Part shown: in pieces, positions 1 through 5,719 of the stretch
How the letters are laid out: every line of letters starts with the position of its first letter
Position numbering within the stretch: position 1 is the stretch's first letter
Assembly: GCA_017452215.1 (NCBI GenBank)
Contig: JAFTMU010000119.1
Coordinates: 1-5,719 of the forward strand
Source of the DNA: Clostridia bacterium
GTDB taxonomy: Bacteria > Bacillota > Clostridia > Oscillospirales > CAG-272
DNA: 5,719 nt
Reading direction: 5' to 3'
Notes under the pieces: generated by a model
The model's database searches: none
Told to the model about the DNA's origin: nothing
What the model saw: only the letters and a program-made list of their open reading frames with translations
Made by a program: the position numbers and the translations under genes

Positions 1-125
1 CCGTCCAGGGCAGATCGTATTTTTCCATCATGGCGATGGTGTCGTAAACACCGTTGCGTCGGTTGTCCTTTACGGGAGTGATGTCCACCGACCATTTCTG
101 CGTCAGATCCATAGCGTATCGGCAA
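1..125. repeat. Terminal direct repeat, left copy
   Basis: These 125 bases are identical, base for base and in the same orientation, to the last 125 bases (5595-5719). They encode the segment from the end of the GH31 beta-sandwich into the first barrel strand (MDLTQKW to LPWTG). The homologous stretch of gene B around 2716-2840 is similar but not identical, so this is not a repeat shared by all the paralogues. Such exact end overlap is what an assembler leaves on a closed path, whether from a real circle or from a repeated gene. Confidence 0.98.
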
Positions 126-1435
126 ACGATCATACCGTAGGTCCATTCCTCGGGCTGATCGGCATGCCCCGAGAGCTCGGTGTAGCCCAAGAGCGCATCG
201 GAGATCTTGTCAGTCGCCATGATGTAACAATCCATCTCGGCGTCACTGATCTCCGCCACCCACTTACTCTTGACGTCTCTGCCAAGATCCAGAGTCATGT
301 ATTCGTAGCGGTTGAGGAAGATTCCCGAGCCCCGAGAGGAGCAAAGCATGGGGATCTCCAGATAGCAAGCACCGGGCTCGCTCCATATATCCGAGGAAAA
401 GACGTCAATATATTTTCCTCGCTGGTTGACCGTGTTAAATCTCTCTCCCGTACCAAAGAGCGCTTCGTTCGTTTCCAGCTTTCCCTCGATCAGGCTTCCT
501 CCACCGTTGGATACAATGTTCGTCACCGTAGCCACAAGCTTACCCGTGGGGGAGTAGAAATTCATCTCAAAGGTTTTTTGGGAGATCGTGACGTAGCTTC
601 CGCCCGCCTCGCTAACGGTAACGGTGTCTCCGTTGGTCTGTACCGTAATGCGCTCCACCGTTGCGTGGGGAGTCTCTCCCAAAGAGATGGAGAGCAGCTG
701 CGATGCCCCTACGTCATCAAAGATATCCGAGGCGTTGTGCTTGGTCTGAATGCGCCAACCTGCGTCTCCTGTAAAGCTGAGCTGGCAGAAGGTCTCCATC
801 AGGCTTCCCGCTCCCAGAGAGAACCACAAATAGTTTTCATCCGAGCCGCTCACTCCAACGGCAACCGCATCCGATGCCTTGTACACCACACTGCAATCCG
901 AGGCAATGCCCACAGCAAGGGCGTATTTGTTGGTGTAGATCACCTTATTGATAAAATACTCCACTGCCGAGCGCAGGGTTTTGTGGGTCTGGGCGGCAAC
1001 GTAGATCCTGCTTCCCACCACCTCAACGGCAAAATCCGAATTGCCAAGGCTGTGCTTTCCTGCAATGCTGGTCATTTTTCCGTCGGTCTCAATATAACGG
1101 GAGGCATTTCCGAGAACGATTTCATATTCGCTTTCCCTTTGCGAATCGTGCACAATAGGAAGCTCGATTCCCGTCAGCGTCAGCACGTGATCGGCAATCA
1201 CCTGTGCCTGCTTCTTCGTCTCCTCGTCGCCAATGGGATATACGATCTGGTAATCGGTCGTCCCGTTAGCAACAAACGTCATAATTCCCTTGGGGATCTC
1301 CGTTGGATCAACGGGAGTCTCTCCCCCTTGGGAGCCGCTGTCTGTGGTACCGCCGCCCTCCTCGGGACCTGCGCAGGCAAAAAAGCTCAGCGCCATAGCA
1401 AGAAGCAGCAACAGTGAGATCAATTTCAGTTTCAT
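1..1435 (-). CDS. GH31 family glycoside hydrolase, 5' part with lipoprotein signal (gene A, N-terminal half)
   Basis: Translating the minus strand from ATG at 1433-1435 gives 478 codons open to the left edge with no stop. The product begins MKLKLIS with a Leu-rich signal peptide ending in FFAC (Cys21), then a Gly/Glu/Thr/Ser linker. An accessory domain follows (DYQIVYP near 61-67, then EIVLGNASR), and then the GH31 beta-sandwich with FGTGERF at 327-333, SRGSGIF, and the barrel entry MDLTQKW at 442. It aligns with the first 480 or so residues of gene B with almost no gaps. The last 125 bases equal the start of the coding strand at 5595-5719, in the same frame, so this piece and the one at 4156-5719 probably form one 957-residue enzyme, either on a circle or as members of a tandem array. 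The start follows AAAGGAGG by four bases and lies 26 bp after the gene B stop. On its own the piece lacks catalytic residues. Confidence 0.92.
   Translation of the reverse strand, partial: MKLKLISLLLLLAMALSFFACAGPEEGGGTTDSGSQGGETPVDPTEIPKGIMTFVANGTTDYQIVYPIGDEETKKQAQVIADHVLTLTGIELPIVHDSQRESEYEIVLGNASRYIETDGKMTSIAGKHSLGNSDFAVEVVGSRIYVAAQTHKTLRSAVEYFINKVIYTNKYALAVGIASDCSVVYKASDAVAVGVSGSDENYLWFSLGAGSLMETFCQLSFTGDAGWRIQTKHNASDIFDDVGASQLLSISLGETPHATVERITVQTNGDTVTVSEAGGSYVTISQKTFEMNFYSPTGKLVATVTNIVSNGGGSLIEGKLETNEALFGTGERFNTVNQRGKYIDVFSSDIWSEPGACYLEIPMLCSSRGSGIFLNRYEYMTLDLGRDVKSKWVAEISDAEMDCYIMATDKISDALLGYTELSGHADQPEEWTYGMIVCRYAMDLTQKWSVDITPVKDNRRNGVYDTIAMMEKYDLPWT
1373..1435 (-). other. Lipoprotein signal peptide of gene A
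   Basis: Residues 1-21 have Lys at 2 and 4, a run of five Leu, and F18-F19-A20-C21. Phe at -3 and -2 is less usual than Leu/Val/Ile followed by Ala/Ser, so the lipobox is weaker than in gene B. The following acidic, Gly-rich linker still argues for a lipoprotein. Confidence 0.78.
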
Positions 1436-1439
1436 GTTT

Positions 1440-1447
1440 CCTCCTTT
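1440..1447 (-). promoter_or_regulatory. Shine-Dalgarno site of gene A (AAAGGAGG)
   Basis: The same eight bases as before gene B stand four bases (AAAC) before ATG at 1435. The spacing is a little short but the match to the 16S anti-SD is full. It supports this ATG as the start of the left-hand gene piece. Confidence 0.88.
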
Positions 1448-1461
1448 AATTCGGTGTGCGA

Positions 1462-4134
1462 TCATTCGGGAACGTCGATCGTTTCCAAATAATCAAAGAT
1501 TTCCTCGATACCGGGAACCAAATTCCTTGCGGTATCCGAAGAGGTCTCGGTGTTAAAGAACACGGGAAGCTCTGCAAGAGATGCGTAATAGTTGTATAAC
1601 CATTTTCCACCCTTCCCCACCGTATACGTCTCGCCTGTATTCAGATCGATCCATTTTCCCTCGGGGAGGTAAATGTCTCTCGTATTCCAATCGGTCAGCA
1701 CGGGAGCCACCAAAAAGGCATCCCCCAATAGGTATTGGTCGTCAATATCATAGACCGTTTCGTCCTCCTGCCAATGCAGGACCATATGACGCATGATAGG
1801 CATACCCGTTGCGCAAGCGTTTTCGGAAAGCTCGGTGAAATACGGTGTCAGAAGCTCGTGCAGCTTCAGATAGCCTCGGTAAACGTCAGTAGCGTAAGGA
1901 ACGCCCTGATCAGCAAAATCGTAGCAATTTCTCACCTTCCCGTGAGTCTGCAAGCAAATGGTGAATGCCGCCATAGAGGTTCCTCTGACGAACACCTTTG
2001 CCTCCTCCCAGACGTTCTTGGTCAGGCAGTTGTAGCCTCGGTACTGATATCCGCTCATGTCAAAGCTGAAGAACGGAAGTCCCGAAAGCCCCATGGAAAG
2101 CGTTGCCTTTACCAGCCAGGGCAAGCAGTACATATCTCTGGTCTGGTCACCGCCCCAAACGTAAGGGGAGCGCTGGAGCCCGATACCGCCGCCACGGATG
2201 TAGCACATACCGCCGTCGGGCTTGTCGCAAAGCATTTCCCAAAACCTTGCGCAAAACGCCGTGGGATACCAATGGTGAGATCCCAAGGTGGGAAAGCGGC
2301 TGCCATAATAATTGATAGGATAGTTTTCGGGGATCTGCTCGCAAAAGTCGATCTTGTAGCCATCGACTCCAACGTTATGGATCAGATGTGCGTAATACTC
2401 ATCAAAATACCACTCCACGGCCTCGGGGTTGGTAATGTCCACGTAGGTTCTCTTTTTGGTACCGTCATTGTCGGGATTTACCACACCGCTGGTGGTCTGT
2501 GGGATCTGCTCGGTCTGCAGCCCGTTTGGTAGGGTGATCTTCAAATAGTAATCGGGGGAGACCCCGGGCATATTCCAGGAGATTCCTCCCACGGGAATGT
2601 AGCCCACCATCTTTTTACCAATGGAGTGGACGTAATCGCACAGCTCCTCAAGGTCTCTTTCGTGATTGGCGCTGGGGTATTTTCCCCACATCTCCACGAG
2701 CAAGCCCGACCAGGGAAGATCATACTCCTCCATCTTGGCGATCAGGTCGTAAACGCCTGTGTGTCTGCCGTCGGCGCCGGGGGTGATGTCCGCCGACCAC
2801 TTCTGGGTCAGGTCGGGGTCATAACGGCATACGATCATGCCGTAGGTCCATTCGGCAGGCTGCTCGGCGTGTCCCGAGATCTCAGTGTAGCCGTAGATGG
2901 CGTCCCCGATCTTTTCGGTCGTAAACACGTAGCAGTCCATCTGCGCCCCTTGTACCCGGACACTCCAACGGTTCTCTACCGTGCTACCAAGGTCTGCCAC
3001 CATATATTCATAGCGATTGACGAACACGCCCGAGCCTCGGGAGAAGCAGAACAGCGGCGTCACCACGTAATTTGCCTGTGAGCTGGACCAGACGTCTGCT
3101 GTGAACATTTCCAACCGCTTGCCACGCTGATTGACCGTGTCAAACCTCTCGCCCGTGCCAAAGATTGCCTCGTTGTCCAACAGCTCGCCCTCCAGGTAGC
3201 TTTCCTCCCGTGTGGCATCAATATCGGTCAACGTAGCGGCAAGAGCGCCGTCGGGGGTATAAAATTCCGCTTGGAATTTATCAAGAAGGATCTTTCCGCT
3301 GCTGCCGTCGGGAGCTCTGAAAAGGACCGATGCCTCCTCCTTTTGCACCGAGAAGCTCTCGGTGTTGAGATACGGCTCCTCATTCAGATAGACGGAAAGC
3401 AGCTGGGACGCCCCGATATCGTCGTATTCGTCCGACATAGACGCCTTGGTTTGAATCCGCCAGCCGTCGTTGCCCGTATAGGTCAGGCGGAACAACGTGG
3501 GGGCGCCTCCGGTGATCCCGACAGCAAAATCAGCATATCGGTCTCCCTTTTCCAGGAGCATCACGGGATGGACCTCATCGGAGCGATAGATGTATCGGTA
3601 GGCTTCCTCAATGCCAAAGCACTTGGCTTCCCCGTTTTTGTACGCCACGGTGTTCAAAAAGAATTGCACCGCCGTTTGGGTAGCGTAATCGTTTTTTCCC
3701 ATGATCACGATCCGTGTGCCCTCAACGCAAACGGCGTAATCAAGATTTTTCAATTCATATCCGTTTTTGACACTCATCAGCTCCGTGCGGAACACGTCGC
3801 CAACAAGGATCTCCTTCTCCTGCTCTGGCATAGAATCGTGCACCACCGAGGGACGAGCCCCCGTTGCCGCCTCGATCTCGTCGGCAAGAGTGTTGGAAGC
3901 GTCAACGATTCCTTGACTTGCCCCCACGGGATAAACGATCTGATATTCGCTCTCCCCGTTCTCCGCCACCGCCAAAAGGTCCTCGGGAATGGGGATCACA
4001 GGAGCCGTGGTCGTTTCCTCCGACGTAAAGGAGCTTCCTTCCTCGGGCTTTTCATATTTCAACGTACAGGACAACAAGCTCATTGCAAGCAACAAACAAA
4101 GAGCTGCCGCAAGATAGCGCATGCTTCGTTTCAC
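1462..4134 (-). CDS. Complete GH31 family glycoside hydrolase, surface lipoprotein (gene B)
   Basis: This 890-residue protein is a retaining alpha-glycosidase of family GH31, expected on the outer face of the cell membrane. A lipoprotein signal ends in LLSC with Cys23 as the lipidation site, followed by an acidic Ser/Thr linker (about 24-50). Residues about 52-180 form an accessory domain (EYQIVYP, EILVG motifs). The GH31 beta-sandwich follows (about 185-425, with FGTGERF at 325-331), then the (beta/alpha)8 barrel (about 430-765) and C-terminal beta domains. By comparison with E. coli YicI, the nucleophile is Asp596 in DGYKIDFCE (codon 2347-2349), the acid/base is Asp663 in WGGD (codon 2146-2148), and Arg647 in YIRGGG is the substrate-contacting arginine. 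The start is GTG at 4134, seven bases after AAAGGAGG. An ATG at codon 5 lacks comparable spacing. It sits 21 bp after one gene-A piece and 26 bp before the other. Family is certain; substrate (glucose, xylose, galactose or other alpha-linked sugar) is unknown. Confidence 0.95.
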   Translation of the reverse strand: MKRSMRYLAAALCLLLAMSLLSCTLKYEKPEEGSSFTSEETTTAPVIPIPEDLLAVAENGESEYQIVYPVGASQGIVDASNTLADEIEAATGARPSVVHDSMPEQEKEILVGDVFRTELMSVKNGYELKNLDYAVCVEGTRIVIMGKNDYATQTAVQFFLNTVAYKNGEAKCFGIEEAYRYIYRSDEVHPVMLLEKGDRYADFAVGITGGAPTLFRLTYTGNDGWRIQTKASMSDEYDDIGASQLLSVYLNEEPYLNTESFSVQKEEASVLFRAPDGSSGKILLDKFQAEFYTPDGALAATLTDIDATREESYLEGELLDNEAIFGTGERFDTVNQRGKRLEMFTADVWSSSQANYVVTPLFCFSRGSGVFVNRYEYMVADLGSTVENRWSVRVQGAQMDCYVFTTEKIGDAIYGYTEISGHAEQPAEWTYGMIVCRYDPDLTQKWSADITPGADGRHTGVYDLIAKMEEYDLPWSGLLVEMWGKYPSANHERDLEELCDYVHSIGKKMVGYIPVGGISWNMPGVSPDYYLKITLPNGLQTEQIPQTTSGVVNPDNDGTKKRTYVDITNPEAVEWYFDEYYAHLIHNVGVDGYKIDFCEQIPENYPINYYGSRFPTLGSHHWYPTAFCARFWEMLCDKPDGGMCYIRGGGIGLQRSPYVWGGDQTRDMYCLPWLVKATLSMGLSGLPFFSFDMSGYQYRGYNCLTKNVWEEAKVFVRGTSMAAFTICLQTHGKVRNCYDFADQGVPYATDVYRGYLKLHELLTPYFTELSENACATGMPIMRHMVLHWQEDETVYDIDDQYLLGDAFLVAPVLTDWNTRDIYLPEGKWIDLNTGETYTVGKGGKWLYNYYASLAELPVFFNTETSSDTARNLVPGIEEIFDYLETIDVPE
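4066..4134 (-). other. Lipoprotein signal peptide of gene B
   Basis: Residues 1-23 show Lys/Arg at positions 2, 3 and 6, a hydrophobic core rich in Ala and Leu, and the lipobox L20-L21-S22-C23. Signal peptidase II would cut before Cys23. The mature protein would be held at the membrane by a diacylglyceryl cysteine, with the acidic Ser/Thr linker lifting the enzyme off the surface. Confidence 0.88.
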
Positions 4135-4141
4135 GTTTCGT

Positions 4142-4149
4142 CCTCCTTT
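4142..4149 (-). promoter_or_regulatory. Shine-Dalgarno site of gene B (AAAGGAGG)
   Basis: On the minus strand AAAGGAGG lies seven bases (ACGAAAC) before GTG at 4134. It decides the start of gene B: a GTG rather than the ATG four codons later. The whole gap from the previous stop is 21 bases, so translation is probably coupled to the gene upstream. Confidence 0.9.
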
Positions 4150-4155
4150 TCGTCA

Positions 4156-5719
4156 TCAGTGTACGGAGCTCTGTATCTCCTTTAAATAGGTAAAGATCTC
4201 TGCAATACCCGCCAAAAGACAGTCGTCGGTGTCGGATGTATTCTCCAAGCGATAGAACAGTGGCAGCTGGGTCAGGGCGGCGTCGTAGCCGGCGAGGCGC
4301 TTACCGCTCTTTCCAACGGAATACTCCGTGCCCGTGTTCAGATCCAACCAATTGCCCTCGGGCAAATAGATGTCTCTTTCGTTTTTATCGTCCAGAACGG
4401 GGCAAACCAGGAACGCATCGCCGAACATATACTGATCGTTGATGTCATAAACGTTTGCATCGTCCTGCCAATGCAGCGCCATGTGGCGCATCAGGGGCAT
4501 TCCCGTCCGAGAAGCGATGGACGCCTGCTCGGTAATATAGGGCGTCAATAACTCGTGAAGCTTTACGTACGCCCGATAAATATCGGTCACGTAGGCGTAT
4601 TTTCCGTCCTTGACGGCGGTGAGATAATATTTTACGTCTCCCCGCTGCACGTATCTTCCGTAGCCGTCCTCATAAATGTGATAATTCTGCTTCCCGTCTC
4701 CCAGATCGCAATAGACGTATTCCCTTTTCGCCTCTTTGTCGTAAAAGATCATCACGCTCTGCCCTCCTACGTAATAGCGGGTATATTCGGCAAAATCAAA
4801 GGGATTTCGCACCGACCCGTGCATCTGCATGCAAACGGTAAAGGCGGAATATTGCAGACCTCTGATAAAGACACGGGATTCATACCCGATCTCTCGGGTG
4901 GTGTCCCCCATCAGCTGCTCCTCCGTCCCATGGAAGGAGTAATGATACTGATACCCGGACATATCATAGGAAAAATACGGCAGTCCCGACATTCCCATGC
5001 TCAAAACAGCGGTCAGCTGAAGACCCAGGCTCTCGTATGCTCTTTTTTGATCGCCGCCCCAAACGTAAGGGGCACGTTGAAGACCGATGCCGCCGCCTCG
5101 GATATAAAGCATTCCTCCGTCGGCTTTTTCGGCAATTTTTTGATACAGCATCACGGAATACGCCGTGGGATACCAATGGTGGGTGCCCTTGTTAGCAATA
5201 TTCGTGCCGAAGGTGTCAAAATAATTGTAAGGGTAGTCCTCGGGCATCAGCTCGCAAAAATCCACCTTGATGCCGTCCACACCGATCTCGTCAAAATAGC
5301 GTCCCCAGAACTCCTCTAAATAGAGCTTCATGGCAAAGGGATTGGTGATATCAATGTACTTTTTATATACTGCCCCCTCGCCTCGGTCGGGATTGAGCAC
5401 GCCGGGCTCCACCTCGGGAATCGAAGAAATATTCCCGTCGGGAGTTTTTTGGGTCACGGCATACTGTTCTGCGCCCTTTGCCGAGCCCATGGGGATATAG
5501 ACCAAGAATTTTTTGCCAAGGGAGTGCACGTAATCGCACAGCTCCTTCAGATCTTGGTCATTGCGGCCAAGATCCCACCCCTCGGCAAGGATCCCCGTCC
5601 AGGGCAGATCGTATTTTTCCATCATGGCGATGGTGTCGTAAACACCGTTGCGTCGGTTGTCCTTTACGGGAGTGATGTCCACCGACCATTTCTGCGTCAG
5701 ATCCATAGCGTATCGGCAA
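4156..5719 (-). CDS. GH31 family glycoside hydrolase, 3' part (gene A, C-terminal half)
   Basis: This frame is open through the right edge of the window, so it is a truncated gene. An internal Met at 5706 (MDLTQKW) is not the start: the same codons lie mid-protein in gene B and in the left-hand piece. It covers the GH31 catalytic barrel and C-terminal beta domains. If joined to the piece at 1-1435, the protein has 957 residues. On that numbering the nucleophile is Asp590 in DGIKVDFCE (codon 5260-5262), the acid/base is Asp660 in WGGD (codon 5050-5052), and Arg644 lies in YIRGGG. It matches gene B closely (42 of 60 residues identical by eye from TDIYRAY onward), except for an extra segment of about 60 residues before that block. 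It ends in two consecutive in-frame TGA codons, 21 bp before gene B, so the genes are probably translated from one mRNA. The substrate is unknown. Confidence 0.93.
   Translation of the reverse strand, partial: CRYAMDLTQKWSVDITPVKDNRRNGVYDTIAMMEKYDLPWTGILAEGWDLGRNDQDLKELCDYVHSLGKKFLVYIPMGSAKGAEQYAVTQKTPDGNISSIPEVEPGVLNPDRGEGAVYKKYIDITNPFAMKLYLEEFWGRYFDEIGVDGIKVDFCELMPEDYPYNYFDTFGTNIANKGTHHWYPTAYSVMLYQKIAEKADGGMLYIRGGGIGLQRAPYVWGGDQKRAYESLGLQLTAVLSMGMSGLPYFSYDMSGYQYHYSFHGTEEQLMGDTTREIGYESRVFIRGLQYSAFTVCMQMHGSVRNPFDFAEYTRYYVGGQSVMIFYDKEAKREYVYCDLGDGKQNYHIYEDGYGRYVQRGDVKYYLTAVKDGKYAYVTDIYRAYVKLHELLTPYITEQASIASRTGMPLMRHMALHWQDDANVYDINDQYMFGDAFLVCPVLDDKNERDIYLPEGNWLDLNTGTEYSVGKSGKRLAGYDAALTQLPLFYRLENTSDTDDCLLAGIAEIFTYLKEIQSSVH
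4588..4785 (-). other. Extra segment of about 60 residues in gene A, absent from gene B
   Basis: Between the DFAE and TDIYRAY blocks gene A has about 66 residues (roughly 749-814 of the joined protein), whereas gene B has six (743-748) between DFAD and TDVYRGY. The segment is rich in Tyr, Lys, Asp and Gly with alternating polar and aromatic residues (for example YDKEAKREYVYCDLGDG), suggesting a beta-hairpin or small beta domain. It sits where the end of the barrel meets the C-terminal beta domain, after the conserved MHGSVRN block. Its role is unknown; it could shape the active-site entrance or bind glycan. Confidence 0.8.
5595..5719. repeat. Terminal direct repeat, right copy
   Basis: This is an exact copy of bases 1-125. 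Removing one copy leaves a 5594-bp closed sequence in which the two gene A pieces join in frame (the codon phase at base 2 equals that at base 5596). Confidence 0.98.

Larger units (their letters stand above)
1..5719 (-). other. Tandem pair of paralogous GH31 lipoprotein genes, probable operon or repeat unit
   Basis: Both genes share signal peptide, accessory domain, beta-sandwich, barrel and C-terminal domains in the same order, with closely matching motif spacing (FGTGERF at 327 in A and 325 in B; nucleophiles at 590 and 596; acid/base at 660 and 663). They arose by gene duplication. The gaps of 21 and 26 bp carry only Shine-Dalgarno sites, so any promoter and terminator lie outside the window or the array. 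Nothing else is encoded here: no tRNA, rRNA, CRISPR, transposase or replication gene was seen on either strand. Confidence 0.85.

Noticed and set aside
164..1417. Long open frame of 417 codons on the plus strand
   Set aside because: It lies exactly opposite the gene A 5' part, whose minus-strand product matches GH31. The plus-strand product has no recognisable domain and looks like an antisense shadow. The same holds for the plus-strand frames at 1735-2532, 3271-4185 and 4555-5319.
1436..1461. Promoter or terminator between the genes
   Set aside because: The gaps of 26 bp here and 21 bp at 4135-4155 contain only the Shine-Dalgarno sites; no -35/-10 pair or hairpin with a T-run fits.
2103..2372. 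Short open frames on both strands within gene B
   Set aside because: They overlap the catalytic barrel of gene B in other frames and have no domain, start site or codon pattern of their own.
1462..4164. Alternative genetic code with TGA as Trp or Gly
   Set aside because: Both genes end at TGA with a Shine-Dalgarno and new start directly after it, there is no in-frame TGA inside either gene, and conserved tryptophans such as that in WGGD use TGG.
4156..5706. Met at 5706 as the true start of a 516-residue protein
   Set aside because: The frame stays open beyond it to the window edge, no Shine-Dalgarno precedes it, and gene B has the equivalent residues mid-protein. A start there would remove the signal peptide and the GH31 beta-sandwich.
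1..5719. A small plasmid or phage-like circular element
   Set aside because: The end overlap fits a circle, but there is no Rep, relaxase, integrase, capsid, toxin-antitoxin or origin-like iteron, and almost no non-coding DNA. A tandem array or assembly closure explains it more simply.

Overview
The window is almost wall-to-wall coding sequence, all of it on the minus strand. It holds one complete gene (1462-4134) and two pieces of a second gene: its 3' part at 4156-5719 and its 5' part at 1-1435. Both genes encode large, secreted, lipid-anchored glycoside hydrolases of family GH31 (alpha-glucosidase / alpha-xylosidase / YicI-like group). The two proteins are clear paralogues over their whole length. 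No replication, mobilisation, regulatory, transport or RNA gene is present.

Bases 1-125 are identical to bases 5595-5719. If the two ends are overlapped, the window closes into a 5594-bp circle. The two gene pieces then join in the same reading frame into one 957-residue protein with every GH31 domain. The circle would contain only two tandem GH31 genes separated by 21 and 26 bp. The simplest reading is a collapsed tandem array of GH31 lipoprotein genes (A-B-A-B or A-B-A') in a bacterial chromosome, closed by an assembler at a shared stretch. A true head-to-tail amplification or an excised circle is possible but has no positive support beyond the overlap. Because the junction lies in a conserved part of the protein, in-frame closure alone does not prove that both pieces belong to one gene.

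Layout in the direction of transcription (right to left): the 3' part of gene A (barrel with catalytic residues, C-terminal beta domains), TGA-TGA, a strong Shine-Dalgarno site, gene B with a GTG start (890 residues), TGA, a strong Shine-Dalgarno site, then the 5' part of gene A (lipoprotein signal, accessory N-terminal domain, GH31 beta-sandwich). The spacing says that the genes are co-transcribed. Neither intergenic gap has room for a promoter or a terminator.

The window suggests an uncultured gut-type Clostridia member (Bacillota): strong AAAGGAGG ribosome-binding sites, lipoboxes followed by acidic Ser/Thr/Gly-rich linkers, moderate GC, and TGA used as a stop. This placement is inference from style, not from a marker gene. 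The likely biology is cell-surface trimming of alpha-linked glycans or oligosaccharides. The substrate cannot be read from the sequence, and the nucleophile-region signature shared by both proteins (K-x-D-F-C-E) differs from the textbook GH31 motifs.
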